A program made the position numbers and the translations under genes. DNA of 64,000 nt from assembly GCF_000376945.1 (NCBI RefSeq), contig NZ_AQXU01000018.1, positions 1 to 64,000 on the forward strand. Reading direction: 5' to 3'. Origin of the DNA: Leeia oryzae DSM 17879 (lineage in GTDB: Bacteria > Pseudomonadota > Gammaproteobacteria > Burkholderiales > Leeiaceae). Below, one piece after another: positions 33,405 through 43,399 of the stretch (its first letter is position 1; each line of letters begins with the position of its first letter). The notes under the pieces were generated by a model. That model made no database searches, had not been told where the DNA came from, and worked only from the letters and a program-made list of their open reading frames with translations.

Positions 33405-36014
33405 ATGCAAGACCAGTATCGTCCATCCGAAGTGGAAGCCGCCGCCCAACAGCACTGGGCCGCACAAAATGCTTATCGCGTGACAGAAGACAAGAACAAG
33501 CCCAAATACTACGCTTGCTCCATGCTGCCTTACCCATCCGGCAAACTGCACATGGGTCATGTCCGCAACTACACCATTAACGACATGCTGGCTCGCCACC
33601 TGCGGATGAAGGGCTACAACGTCCTGATGCCAATGGGTTGGGATGCGTTTGGCCTGCCGGCGGAAAACGCCGCCATCGCCTACAAGAAATCTCCGGCCGA
33701 ATGGACCTACGCCAACATCGCGGACATGAAAGCGCAGATGCAGCCGCTGGGTCTGGCATTTGACTGGTCGCGTGAAGTGGCCACCTGTGATCCTTCTTAC
33801 TACAAATGGAACCAGTGGCTGTTCCTGAAAATGCTGGAAAAAGGCGTCGCCTACAAGAAAACCCAGGTGGTGAACTGGGACCCGGTCGACCAGACCGTAC
33901 TGGCCAACGAACAGGTCATCGACGGCCGCGGCTGGCGCTCCGGTGCAATTGTTGAAAAACGCGAGATCCCGGGTTACTACTTCGGCATCACCCAATACGC
34001 AGAAGAACTGCTGTCCAGCATCGAGCAGCTGGATGGCTGGCCAGACCAGGTGCGCACCATGCAGCGCAACTGGATCGGCAAGAGCGAAGGCGTACGCTTC
34101 GCCTTTGGCCACGACATCCGTGACGCACAAGGCTCCCTGATCCAGGACGGCAAGCTGTACGTGTTCACCACGCGTGCCGATACCATCATGGGCGTGACCT
34201 TCTGCGCTGTGGCCGCCGAGCACCCGCTGGCAACCCGCGCCGCCGAACTGAATCCGTCACTTGGCGCTTTCATCGATGAATGCAAGCACGGCGGCACCAC
34301 AGAAGCCGAGCTGGCCACCCAAGACAAGAAAGGCCAGCCAACCGGCCTCTTCGTGACCCACCCGCTGACTGGCGAGCAAGTCGAAGTCTGGATTGGCAAT
34401 TATGTGCTGATGACCTACGGCGACGGCGCCGTGATGGGCGTACCTGCACACGACGAGCGCGATTTCGCTTTTGCCAAGAAATATAACCTGCCGATCAAAC
34501 AGGTTGTACAGGTTGAAGGCGAAACCTTCAGCACCGACGCCTGGGCAGACTGGTATGGCGACAAGCAGCGTTGTGTGACAGTCAATTCCGGCAAATACGA
34601 CGGTCTAGGTTACAAAGCCGCCGTTGATGCTATCGCGGCCGACCTGATCGGCAAAGACATTGGAGAGAAGAAAACCACCTGGCGCCTGCGCGACTGGGGT
34701 ATCTCCCGCCAGCGCTACTGGGGCACCCCGATCCCAATCATCCATTGCCCGCATTGTGGCGATGTCCCTGTCCCGTATGAAGACCTGCCGGTGGTCTTGC
34801 CGACAGACTGCATTCCGGACGGTTCCGGCAACCCGCTAAAACACCGCGAAGACTTCCTGAACGTGCCGTGTCCAAAATGCAGTGCCCCTGCACAGCGTGA
34901 GACCGACACCATGGACACCTTTGTGGATTCCAGCTGGTACTTCATGCGCTATACCTGCCCGGATGCAAGCAGCATGGTCGACGAGCGCAATGATTACTGG
35001 ATGGCCATGGACCAGTACATTGGCGGCATCGAACACGCCGTCTTGCACTTGCTGTATGCCCGCTTCTGGACCAAGGTCATGCGCGATATGGGACTGGTCA
35101 AGATTGATGAACCGTTCACCCGCCTGTTCACGCAAGGCATGCTGCTGAACGAAAGCTTCTACCGCGAAGAAGCAGACGGCAAGAAACGCTGGTTCTACCC
35201 GAACGAAGTCGAGGTACAGTTCGACGAAAAAGGCCGTCCGCTGTCTGCCACCGCCAAGGAAGACGGTCAGCCTGTGGTCATGGGCGGCATCGAGAAGATG
35301 TCCAAATCCAAAAACAACGTGGTCGAACCCAAAGACATCATCTCCCGCTTTGGTGCAGATACCGCACGTCTGTTTACCATGTTTGCCGGGCCTCCCGAGC
35401 AGAGCGCTGCATGGTCCAACAGTGGTGTCGAGGGTGCTTCGCGCTACCTGAAACGCCTGTGGACATTTGCCCACAAGCACGTGGACGATGTCCGCAGCGC
35501 TGGCAGCCTGACCGAGCTGGCAGACGATGCCAAAGCGGTGCGTCGCGAGATTCACCTGACGCTCAAACAGATCAACGACGATTACACCCGCCTGCAATAC
35601 AACACGGTCGTATCGGGCGCCATGAAATTGCTGAACGCACTGGAAGGCTTCAAAGGTCATTCCCCTGCAGTATTGCGCGAAGGTCTGGGCATTCTGCTGC
35701 GAACACTGTACCCGGTCAGCCCGCACATCACCGATGTACTATGGCGCGAACTGGGCTTTGACAAGCAGATCGGCGAACTCTTGGATGCCCCATGGCCAGA
35801 GCCACTGGCAGACGCACTGGAACAAGCCAATATTGATCTGGTCGTACAGGTCAACGGCAAATTGCGTGGTCAGATCAGCGTCCCGAAAGCGGCAGACAAA
35901 GCTGCTATCGAAGCCGCTGCGCTTGCTGACCCGACCATCCAGAAATATCTGGACGGGCAGCCTGCCAAGAAAGTCGTGGTGGTACCCGGTCGTCTGGTCA
36001 ACATTGTTGTTTAA
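33405..36014 (+). CDS. leuS: Leucyl-tRNA synthetase
   Basis: An 869-residue class I aminoacyl-tRNA synthetase that charges tRNALeu. The HIGH-type motif is HMGH (residues 49-52) and the KMSKS loop is at 631-635. The CP1 editing domain (about 225-415) has the conserved [11 protein letters not shown] and [14 protein letters not shown] blocks, so post-transfer editing is expected. The zinc-type motif region [11 protein letters not shown] is present, with a matching CPKC further on. Length is normal for bacteria. leuS-lptE-holA is a common gene order in beta- and gammaproteobacteria; lptE starts 20 bases downstream. Confidence 0.98.
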   Translation: MQDQYRPSEVEAAAQQHWAAQNAYRVTEDKNKPKYYACSMLPYPSGKLHMGHVRNYTINDMLARHLRMKGYNVLMPMGWDAFGLPAENAAIAYKKSPAEWTYANIADMKAQMQPLGLAFDWSREVATCDPSYYKWNQWLFLKMLEKGVAYKKTQVVNWDPVDQTVLANEQVIDGRGWRSGAIVEKREIPGYYFGITQYAEELLSSIEQLDGWPDQVRTMQRNWIGKSEGVRFAFGHDIRDAQGSLIQDGKLYVFTTRADTIMGVTFCAVAAEHPLATRAAELNPSLGAFIDECKHGGTTEAELATQDKKGQPTGLFVTHPLTGEQVEVWIGNYVLMTYGDGAVMGVPAHDERDFAFAKKYNLPIKQVVQVEGETFSTDAWADWYGDKQRCVTVNSGKYDGLGYKAAVDAIAADLIGKDIGEKKTTWRLRDWGISRQRYWGTPIPIIHCPHCGDVPVPYEDLPVVLPTDCIPDGSGNPLKHREDFLNVPCPKCSAPAQRETDTMDTFVDSSWYFMRYTCPDASSMVDERNDYWMAMDQYIGGIEHAVLHLLYARFWTKVMRDMGLVKIDEPFTRLFTQGMLLNESFYREEADGKKRWFYPNEVEVQFDEKGRPLSATAKEDGQPVVMGGIEKMSKSKNNVVEPKDIISRFGADTARLFTMFAGPPEQSAAWSNSGVEGASRYLKRLWTFAHKHVDDVRSAGSLTELADDAKAVRREIHLTLKQINDDYTRLQYNTVVSGAMKLLNALEGFKGHSPAVLREGLGILLRTLYPVSPHITDVLWRELGFDKQIGELLDAPWPEPLADALEQANIDLVVQVNGKLRGQISVPKAADKAAIEAAALADPTIQKYLDGQPAKKVVVVPGRLVNIVV

Positions 36015-36034
36015 CCTTAGCTAACAGGAACCTT

Positions 36035-36547
36035 ATGCCAATCCGCCGTCATCTTGCCAGCCTGCTCATTACCAGCGCCCTGCTTACCGGGTGTGGTTTC
36101 CACCTGCGTGGCCTGCAAGATGTGGCGGAGTTGCCGTTCCAGAACCTGTATGTCAAACCTACCGGTGATTTTGAACTGGATCAGGGCATTCGCCGGGTAC
36201 TGGAATCCCGCTCCGGCGTTACCCTGAGTACCGATGCCAAAACAGCCCCTTACCAGTTAAGCGGCATTACCGAACAGCATGGCAAAACCCTGCGTTCCAT
36301 CGACATTAACGGCAAGGCCAAAGAATACCTGCTGAATTACGCCTTCAGTTATCAGGTACAAGATGCCAGCGGCCAAGTCATTCAGGACAATACCCTGACA
36401 CTCTCCCGTACCATGAGTTACAGCGACAATGCCTTGCTGGCGAAAGAACAGGAAGAGGCACAACTGTACAAAGACATGCGTCAGGATGCCATCTTCCAGA
36501 TGCTGCGCCAACTGGGCAAATTGCCTGTTGTGCCGCAAGCCCGGTAA
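36035..36547 (+). CDS. lptE: LPS-assembly lipoprotein LptE
   Basis: A 170-residue outer-membrane lipoprotein. The lipobox LLTGC places the modified cysteine at residue 20, followed by GFHLRG, the classic LptE/RlpB start of the mature protein. LptE forms the plug inside LptD, the outer-membrane LPS translocon. Its presence shows an LPS-containing outer membrane, in agreement with rfaE2 and lptM elsewhere in the window. AGGAA lies nine bases before the ATG. holA follows after nine bases. Confidence 0.95.
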   Translation: MPIRRHLASLLITSALLTGCGFHLRGLQDVAELPFQNLYVKPTGDFELDQGIRRVLESRSGVTLSTDAKTAPYQLSGITEQHGKTLRSIDINGKAKEYLLNYAFSYQVQDASGQVIQDNTLTLSRTMSYSDNALLAKEQEEAQLYKDMRQDAIFQMLRQLGKLPVVPQAR

Positions 36548-36556
36548 TCCGTTGCC

Positions 36557-37591
36557 GTGTTGATCCGTCCGGAACAGCTGTTACAGCACCTGCGCGGACC
36601 GCTTGCCGGTCTGTATATCCTGCATGGCGACGAGCCACTGCTGTTGCTGGAGGCGCAGGATGCTATCCGCCAAGCCGCTCGCAACCAGGGCTTCCAGATC
36701 CGCGAAACCTACACCGCAGAAACCCACTTTCAGTGGCAGACACTGCAGTTTGCCAACGATGCCATGTCGCTGTTTGCCGACAAAAAGCTGATCGAGCTAA
36801 ACATCCCCAGTGGCAAGCCTGGTGCGCAAGGCGGAGAAGCCTTGCAGCAGCTCAGCAAAAACCTCAGCAGCGACAATCTGATCCTGATCAGCCTGCCCGT
36901 CCGTTTGGATAAAACCGCACAGGGCAGCAAATGGTTTCAGGCGCTGGCCGATGCCGGCGTTGTGGTGCATGTCACCCCGATTGAACGCCATCAATTGCCC
37001 GCCTGGCTGAAAGAGCGGCTGGCAAAGCAGGGGCAGTTTGTCGATGATGCCACTGTCGCTTTTCTGGCGGACCGTGTCGAAGGCAACCTGCTCGCCGCGC
37101 ATCAAGAACTGCAGAAGCTGGCCCTGCTGCACCCTCAAGGCGAACTGAGCCCGGAGCAGGTCCGAGACGCCGTTCTGAACGTGGCCCGCTACGATGTCTT
37201 CCAGTTATCCGAAGCGGTACTGGGCGGCGATGCCGCACGCTTCATGCGCATGTTAGATGGCCTGAAAGCCGAAGGCGAAGCCCCCACGCTGGTGGCATGG
37301 ACGCTCACTGAAGAAGCTCATATCCTCTACCGCGTCTATCAAGGCCAAAAACAGAACCAACCCCTGAACCAGCTATACCGTGACAATCGCGTCTGGGGCA
37401 ACAAACAGGGCCTGGTCAGTCAGGCGCTGCGCCGGCTGTCACTCCCCACCCTTCGTGAGGCCGTTACCCTGACCAGTCAGGTAGACCGCGCCTGCAAAGG
37501 CATGAGCGACCAGGACCCATGGCACCTGCTCAGCAGGTTAGGCTTGCTCTTGTGCGGCGTCAATATTCCTTCGGCCAACCTGCCAGTCTAA
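36557..37591 (+). CDS. holA: DNA polymerase III subunit delta
   Basis: A 344-residue clamp-loader subunit that opens the beta clamp. The N-terminal motif LAGLYILHGDEPLLLLEAQD and the block FADKKLIELNIPSGKPG are typical of HolA; helices follow through the C terminus, including the SEAVLGGDAARFMRML block. The start is taken as GTG at 36557; TTG directly after it is an alternative. It is the last gene of the leuS-lptE-holA unit; 77 bases of AT-rich sequence separate it from the next gene. Confidence 0.95.
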   Translation: MLIRPEQLLQHLRGPLAGLYILHGDEPLLLLEAQDAIRQAARNQGFQIRETYTAETHFQWQTLQFANDAMSLFADKKLIELNIPSGKPGAQGGEALQQLSKNLSSDNLILISLPVRLDKTAQGSKWFQALADAGVVVHVTPIERHQLPAWLKERLAKQGQFVDDATVAFLADRVEGNLLAAHQELQKLALLHPQGELSPEQVRDAVLNVARYDVFQLSEAVLGGDAARFMRMLDGLKAEGEAPTLVAWTLTEEAHILYRVYQGQKQNQPLNQLYRDNRVWGNKQGLVSQALRRLSLPTLREAVTLTSQVDRACKGMSDQDPWHLLSRLGLLLCGVNIPSANLPV

Positions 37592-37668
37592 ACCACGCAA
37601 GCTATCCGCATATTGTTGTTTATGCATCTTTTATGCCATGGTAATATACATCATTCTTTACGATAGGA

Positions 37669-38040
37669 ATGATCATGAAAAAATACCTTGTCCTGCTGCT
37701 CGCCGCACTTTCCCTGAATGCATTTGCCGACTGTGATCACGTCCGCAATGACTTTGACGACCTCTATTGCCTGAACAAGGTATACATCCAGACCGATAAA
37801 GACCTGAACGAAAGCTACGGCAAACTGGCCAAACTGCTGGATGCCGATGGTAAAAGCAAATTGAAAAGCGGTCAGCTGGCCTGGATCAAAGACCGTAATG
37901 ACCAGTGCAGCTACAAAAACGAACGCGGCTTTTTTGTGAACCTGGACTGCGCCACCAACACCACCCGCGAGCGGTTACAGTTCCTGCAAGAACGAACCCG
38001 CGAATGCCAGAGCGCAGGGTGCATGAAAAGCAAACTCTGA
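37669..38040 (+). CDS. LprI-like (DUF1311) exported protein
   Basis: A 123-residue protein with a signal peptide (KKYLVLLLAALSLNAFA, cut before DCDH). The mature part has six cysteines and the family-type block LNKVYIQTDKDLNESYGKL, then LKSGQLAWIKDRNDQC. This matches the LprI-like group; the mycobacterial member inhibits lysozyme, and the general function of the others is not known. The second Met (37675) is an equally good start. It has its own upstream region with a TATACA element and is followed by a very strong terminator. Confidence 0.85.
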   Translation: MIMKKYLVLLLAALSLNAFADCDHVRNDFDDLYCLNKVYIQTDKDLNESYGKLAKLLDADGKSKLKSGQLAWIKDRNDQCSYKNERGFFVNLDCATNTTRERLQFLQERTRECQSAGCMKSKL

Positions 38041-38049
38041 TCCTGCCGT

Positions 38050-38096
38050 CCACAAAAAACCTCAGGCCAGCAATGCTGGCCTGAGGTTTTTTGTGG
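38050..38096. terminator. Strong bidirectional terminator
   Basis: A perfect 22-bp stem (38050-38071 with 38075-38096) with a 3-base loop, with A-tract and T-tract arms. It lies between the convergent LprI-like gene and the ABC ATPase gene and closes both units. Confidence 0.95.
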
Positions 38097-38108
38097 AAAG
38101 CCACACCG

Positions 38109-39005
38109 TTAATGCTGACCCAACTCTTTGGCAAACAACGCCTCCAGCGTCAGCGCCTGCTGCACATCCACAAGCTTGCCACCCGCATTACGAATCTGCT
38201 CCAGCGATGCCCACACGGCATCTGCCGGTACTGTCCAGCGCATCCGTCCACCCGTCTCCTCCAGAATACCTTCTTCCAGCTTCGTGCCAAAATAGCGGAT
38301 ATGCACTTCCGTCGAACGCTTGGCGATATCTGACGGCGTCTGCACCATCGCCAAACGGCCATTCAGGATCAGGCCAAACCGGTCCGCCACCCGCTCCACA
38401 TCAAACAGCACATGCGAAGAGAAAAATAGCGTCCCGCCCTGCGCCTTGTAATCGGCCAGCAAATCCACCACCAGCTTCCGCCCCAGCGGGTCCAGTCCGG
38501 ACAACGGTTCATCCAGCACCAACAGCTTAGGCTGCACCGCCAGCGCCTGTGCCAGCGCAGTCCGTTGCGCCATGCCCTTGGAAAACTTGTATACCGGTTT
38601 GTGGGCAGCTTCAGCTAGTCCCATACGATCTAGCCATTGCATGATGTACTGTTTGGGTTGATCGACCTTTACACCATGAAACGACAGCATGCCAGACAGG
38701 CTCTCATAAGGTGTCAAGCGATCATAAATGGTCGGGGTTTCAGACACATAGGCAACCTGCTGGCGCGCTGTTACCTTTTTCGGATCGCGCCCAAACAGTT
38801 TTGCTTGACCCGCACTCGGCGTCAATAACCCCATCATGACCTTGATGGTTGTGCTTTTACCAGCGCCATTGGGGCCGACAAAACCGAACACTTCCCCTCG
38901 AGGTATCTGTAAATTGACATCATGCAAGATTCGCCGCTTTTTAAATCCCAACCTGACATCTTTACAGATACCAGATAGTTCAATAGCCAATTGCTCCACA
39001 ATCAC
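38109..39005 (-). CDS. ABC transporter ATP-binding protein of the pilin locus
   Basis: A 298-residue ATPase. Walker A is GPNGAGKST (residues 44-52), the signature is KFSKGMAQR (a variant of LSGGQ, as in many ABC-2 exporters), Walker B is LLVLDEPLSGLDP, and the switch His is in SSHVLFDVERVADR. About 80 residues follow the core, including a substrate-independent accessory domain. The start is GTG; the GTG two codons downstream (38999) has the better-placed AAGGG. It is the last gene of a four-gene operon with a permease, a TPR-glycosyltransferase and a 275-residue membrane-anchored protein, 20 bases after the latter. Confidence 0.92.
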   Translation of the reverse strand: MIVEQLAIELSGICKDVRLGFKKRRILHDVNLQIPRGEVFGFVGPNGAGKSTTIKVMMGLLTPSAGQAKLFGRDPKKVTARQQVAYVSETPTIYDRLTPYESLSGMLSFHGVKVDQPKQYIMQWLDRMGLAEAAHKPVYKFSKGMAQRTALAQALAVQPKLLVLDEPLSGLDPLGRKLVVDLLADYKAQGGTLFFSSHVLFDVERVADRFGLILNGRLAMVQTPSDIAKRSTEVHIRYFGTKLEEGILEETGGRMRWTVPADAVWASLEQIRNAGGKLVDVQQALTLEALFAKELGQH

Positions 39006-39025
39006 CCTTCACTTCATGCCTGTAT

Positions 39026-39853
39026 TTACTTGACCGGCCTGGCATTACCCTGATTATCCACCATCAATGCGGCACCCAAGGGGTCTTTAGGTTCTTCTGT
39101 TAACAAGCCCGCCTCAATCATGTCCTGCCATGAACTTGGCAAACGATGCATCTGCATCCTAAACATTGCCACTTTCTTGTTCAGTGACAAAAGCAACTCA
39201 TGTCGTGCCTTCTGCTTCTGCAAAAACTGCTTGAATGCAGGTTCTCTGGCCTGAGCAATCAGTAGATCCAAAGCTTGCCCAGACAAACCAGGTGTCGGGG
39301 TTCTGGCATACCATTTAGCAGCAATTACCTGCAAAGCTACCTTGAACTGTGGTGCAGCCAGTGCAGCACGCTCCACCATCTGGGCTCCATGGTAATAATC
39401 CCCAAAAAAATATTGCAGGTTAAATCCCTCAAAAAAGAACGGGTATGGATCATGCGGGCGAGCCTCACCTGCCCGGTGCAAAATTAGATTCGCTTCCTTA
39501 ACTTTGCCAAACCAAGGTAAAGTAGCTGCAGCCACATAATAATTATCTTCATGTGCAGGTAATAGCACGGAAACCTGCTGCTGTAAGTTGGCTAGATTCT
39601 GCTGCATGCCTTCGTCAAGCTGCTGCAAAGAAGCAACAAGCACCCGAAAAAATAACAGATTCCCAGCGAGATGCTTGTCACCCCCTGCAAGCACGATGCT
39701 GATAGGAGCAGGCAAAACTACCTCAGGCTGGCTAAGGGATGGCTTATAACCTGATGCAGACCAAGATTGCCGGCTAACCCCATACAAGTACAACCCTAAT
39801 GCAGCCAGCATTGCAATCACAAACATCACCCTGGATTTTAGATTTTCGCTCAT
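39026..39853 (-). CDS. Membrane-anchored protein of unknown function in the pilin/ABC locus
   Basis: A 275-residue protein. One N-terminal transmembrane segment (about 8-26) is followed by a periplasmic part with TPR-like helices (about 95-185; YYVAAATLPWFGKVKEANLI). Near the C terminus is an 'MHRLPSSWQDMIEAGLL...PKDPLG' element. This resembles the P-x-DP-x-G element of pseudopilins and of proteins encoded beside short pilins. Its ATG overlaps the stop of the 1167-residue gene (ATGA), so translation is coupled. I do not recognise a named family. Its place between the glycosyltransferase and the ATPase suggests it serves the same transport or assembly process. Confidence 0.75.
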   Translation of the reverse strand: MSENLKSRVMFVIAMLAALGLYLYGVSRQSWSASGYKPSLSQPEVVLPAPISIVLAGGDKHLAGNLLFFRVLVASLQQLDEGMQQNLANLQQQVSVLLPAHEDNYYVAAATLPWFGKVKEANLILHRAGEARPHDPYPFFFEGFNLQYFFGDYYHGAQMVERAALAAPQFKVALQVIAAKWYARTPTPGLSGQALDLLIAQAREPAFKQFLQKQKARHELLLSLNKKVAMFRMQMHRLPSSWQDMIEAGLLTEEPKDPLGAALMVDNQGNARPVK

Positions 39854-42800
39854 TGCCCCTTATCCACCAATTCTTTCAAAGCAACGGCAACTCTTTGCAA
39901 GACATCACGCCATGGCTCCCAAGCCCCCTGTTGTCGGAACATCCGCATGGTTGGGTAATAGATACTGGTATCGCCTTCCGTCAACCAGCGAAAATCCGTA
40001 TGTACAGCGTAGTTCAGCATCCAAACAGGCTTGCCCAGGGCTCCTGTCAAATGCGCCAGCCCGGTATCCGGTGTAATCACCAGATCGAGATTCATAATCA
40101 TCGCTGCGGTTTCCAGCAAATTGTCACACAAGCCTCCTCCATTAATCAGAGGAATTTCGGGTACCTCATAAGCCTGGTCTGATGGTGTATCTTTTTGCAA
40201 GGAAATCAGGTGTACACCGTCAATTGATGCCAAAGGCAACCAGTCACGTAAGCGGGTAGAACGGAAATGATCATTGAACAAACCGGCGTTTCCAGCCCAG
40301 ACCACCCCCACCTTTAATCCAGGCAGCTCCTCTAAAACTTTTCGGTACTGTTCAGACAAGTCTTTTGGAACAGTCAGGTAGGCTCCATCTGTCCAGACAA
40401 TCCCATTTCGCCTCGACTCCCAGTCTGCATAAACACCCATGATGGGCTGAACCGTTTTGAAATTTTGCTGGGCTTCATCAAACAGTGACGCGTCAGATTC
40501 TCTCAAACAAATTGGCAGCTGTTGCACAGCAAGTAACGGAAAAATGTCTTTGCCCACGAAAACATGACAATTGGCAGGCAATACGCCTGCTGTGACCAAA
40601 CGCCACGCCTGGATAAGATCACCTAGTCCTTGATCCTGAAATACAAGAATATCTTCTCCAGAAACATTATCCATATCTCCACGCGGAGGGATAAATGATT
40701 GCATGTACTGACGATATAATCTCCAACCCTTGGTATAGTATCCATACTTCAGCAAGGTCCAGCCAAGCGTCCAGCCCAGTTCACGCTCCTCTTCCGAGAT
40801 ACCACCTGCATCGAGTGCCTTTTCAATTTCAGCAATACCATCATCAAAAGGCATTCCAAGTTGCATTCGTGCTTTACACCAAGCCGTTAACTGCTCATGA
40901 GTATTTTCAGGCACTTCTTGAACAAGAGTTTCCTCTATTAAAACCTGCTGATAACGGAGTGCCTCATGGGTCTTACCAATTTCACCCATGGCTTTACATA
41001 TATTCAAACGGTTAATGTAACCAGCCCCCAGCTGGTCCGCCTTTTGACCCGCCATAAGTGACAACATTGGCGCTCCAGCCTTTAGGGAAAGGCGAGCCAA
41101 TAACTCCCATGCGATTCTGATATCAGGACGATATCTCACGGTTCTCTCAAGGGCATTAATCGCTTCGTCTATTTTAGCCCGGTTCTCATAATCGTATGCC
41201 AAGTAATAACCAGCACGCGCATCTCGCTGTAAAATACTCTTTAAGCGCGTCCAAATATCCCAGTCTTTGGCTTGACGCCAGTTTCTTATGCCATACAATC
41301 CGCGTGCAAGAATAACCTCACAATCTTCTGGAAAGGTATTTAGTGCAGCACGAGTGATGTTTTCCCATGGCCATGAAGGATTCTTGCCATCCCGAAAACG
41401 GAGCAGTAGCGCATAATAAAACTCATAAGGTGCTCCATCTGACTGGACCCTTTCTACGAGGTGATGTGCAGAAGGTTCATCCATCAAGGCCATCAGTGCT
41501 CTTGACACAACATCATTTTTTAATGCTAGCGTCGGAAGCATAAGTTGCCTAAAGTCATCTTCCTGCCATCGAGAAAATCCTATCCAGAAGAGCCACTCAG
41601 GCCACGTTTCCAGATGGAGGGGGATCGTTTCACGATAGTCACATGTCAAGGCAGTTGAGGCCAAGAAGCGACACCATGGCACAAATGCATCATCTAATTG
41701 TAACGGCTGATTAAGTCGCCAAGTAGCAAGCCTAGGCAGGACCTCAGACTCAACAAATGCACTCCATGGCTGCTTTGCAGGTCTTCGCAACAGCAGCATA
41801 GAGTCATACCAGCCCGTTTTTTCACCCTCAACTCCCCATCGCCAATCCAGACCTTCCTGAGATAACATAGTCCACACAGGTGTTCCAATTGCACCAGCCA
41901 AGTGAGCAACAGACGTATCTACTGTGATAATTAAGTCCAGTTGGCTAATTGCTGCTGCAGTGTCTGCGAAAGACTCAAATTCCTGCCCAATATTTTCCAA
42001 GCAAGTCCAGCCTTGGTATAAAGTCGGCAAAGAGACTTTGTATTGACAGACATACCAGTCAATATCGGGAACCTCAAGTAGTTTGGAGATGCTTCTCCAG
42101 TCAGTTGATCGCAACCAATCCAGTCCATGTATCGGATTCCCCTCCCATATAAGACCTACTCTTGGACGTTTTTTAACCCCCAACCTTTTGCCCCATTTAG
42201 TCTGCAATACTTCAGGGATCTCAATATAAGGTGCTCCTGATACTGGGCCATCAGTCGACAAATACGCAGGTAAATCCATCATTCGAACCTGGGCATCAAT
42301 GGTTGTCAAATCAATCTCAGGAGTATCAGCATCTTGAGCAGCAGTACTCCCCTCTGCAAATAAGGAAAGTTGCTGGGGGGGGAGGTTAAATACAAGCTTC
42401 ATTCCTGCTGACTGAAGCTCTGAAACATAGCGGACACACATAATGACATCGCCGGCCCCTTGCTCACCATGCACCAGGAGAGTTTTGCCTGAGGTGCAAA
42501 CACCGTCCCAAATAGGTAGTGGGTGTATCGCATTCACTCTGGCAATTGCGCCTAAGTCATCATTCCGTTTCTTGTAGAGGGGCCAACCTTTTTTAAATTG
42601 CCCCACCATCAAATAGACAATGCCTGTTCCCATTTTCTGAGGTGCCGCCAGAAGGTCTGGATCAGGATATTGCTCATAAAAGGAGATAATTTCCTGCCAG
42701 TTACCTTCCATGAATGCAATAACACTGCGGCTCAAAAACCATTGTGCCTGTCCATCAGGGTGCTCTGGCATAGGAATATTTATTAACTCTTCGGGCAAGA

Positions 42801-43353
42801 ACTCCCCAAAACCCAAAGTTTGCAAGGCCAGTTGCTGTCCAATTCTCTTTGTCAGATTATCAGGCTCTCGCCAGAACCAGCGCTCGTACTGGACCAGCCC
42901 TGATAACAACTGACGATCTTCAACAAGTATTTTGCAATAATTTTCTCTCCATAACTGGTTTGCTGGTTCAAGTTCTAGCGCATGCTTTATCGCTGCTAAT
43001 GCACCCGTCTTATCAGACATTGACACTAGGCATACGGACAGCATATACCACAGCTGCCCTGCTAACGGCTGTACTTGCAGCACTTGCTCAAAAAATGCCG
43101 CCGCCTCTGGATATCGCTGTAACCCAGCTAGCAAAATGGCTAGATTCTGCATGGCAGGTATAGACTGAGGGTTGAGTACAAGCACTTGCCGAAATGAAGT
43201 CTCGGCCAGATCAGTATTTCCGATTTGCTGGGCAGACACACCCAAATAAAACCAGATTTCTGCCGTTCTTTCTGACACTGGAATTCTATCCAGTAGCATC
43301 AAGGCACTATGAAAATCTTGTGTTTGCAAATACTGCTGAACTTGATTCAACAT
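39850..43353 (-). CDS. TPR protein with two GT9-like glycosyltransferase domains
   Basis: A very long protein (1167 residues) with a duplicated architecture. Residues 1-150 are TPR repeats (ERTAEIWFYLGVSAQQIGNT, PAMQNLAILLAGLQRYPEAA). A GT-B type domain resembling heptosyltransferases (GT9) spans about 285-560, with HGEQGAGDV near 294 and the nucleotide-sugar loop ITVDTSVAHLAGA near 481. After a second helical region (about 560-880), another such domain follows, with FQDQGLGDLIQAW near 904 and ITPDTGLAHLTGA near 1098. Both loops keep the conserved D-T/S-x3-HLxGA, so both may bind donor sugar. It is coupled to the 275-residue gene and follows the permease by 46 bases. Donor and acceptor are unknown. 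Confidence 0.8.
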   Translation of the reverse strand: MLNQVQQYLQTQDFHSALMLLDRIPVSERTAEIWFYLGVSAQQIGNTDLAETSFRQVLVLNPQSIPAMQNLAILLAGLQRYPEAAAFFEQVLQVQPLAGQLWYMLSVCLVSMSDKTGALAAIKHALELEPANQLWRENYCKILVEDRQLLSGLVQYERWFWREPDNLTKRIGQQLALQTLGFGEFLPEELINIPMPEHPDGQAQWFLSRSVIAFMEGNWQEIISFYEQYPDPDLLAAPQKMGTGIVYLMVGQFKKGWPLYKKRNDDLGAIARVNAIHPLPIWDGVCTSGKTLLVHGEQGAGDVIMCVRYVSELQSAGMKLVFNLPPQQLSLFAEGSTAAQDADTPEIDLTTIDAQVRMMDLPAYLSTDGPVSGAPYIEIPEVLQTKWGKRLGVKKRPRVGLIWEGNPIHGLDWLRSTDWRSISKLLEVPDIDWYVCQYKVSLPTLYQGWTCLENIGQEFESFADTAAAISQLDLIITVDTSVAHLAGAIGTPVWTMLSQEGLDWRWGVEGEKTGWYDSMLLLRRPAKQPWSAFVESEVLPRLATWRLNQPLQLDDAFVPWCRFLASTALTCDYRETIPLHLETWPEWLFWIGFSRWQEDDFRQLMLPTLALKNDVVSRALMALMDEPSAHHLVERVQSDGAPYEFYYALLLRFRDGKNPSWPWENITRAALNTFPEDCEVILARGLYGIRNWRQAKDWDIWTRLKSILQRDARAGYYLAYDYENRAKIDEAINALERTVRYRPDIRIAWELLARLSLKAGAPMLSLMAGQKADQLGAGYINRLNICKAMGEIGKTHEALRYQQVLIEETLVQEVPENTHEQLTAWCKARMQLGMPFDDGIAEIEKALDAGGISEEERELGWTLGWTLLKYGYYTKGWRLYRQYMQSFIPPRGDMDNVSGEDILVFQDQGLGDLIQAWRLVTAGVLPANCHVFVGKDIFPLLAVQQLPICLRESDASLFDEAQQNFKTVQPIMGVYADWESRRNGIVWTDGAYLTVPKDLSEQYRKVLEELPGLKVGVVWAGNAGLFNDHFRSTRLRDWLPLASIDGVHLISLQKDTPSDQAYEVPEIPLINGGGLCDNLLETAAMIMNLDLVITPDTGLAHLTGALGKPVWMLNYAVHTDFRWLTEGDTSIYYPTMRMFRQQGAWEPWRDVLQRVAVALKELVDKGQ

Positions 43354-43399
43354 ACCGATAACCTAATTTTTAGGAGCCATAGCGGGCTCAATATCACAC

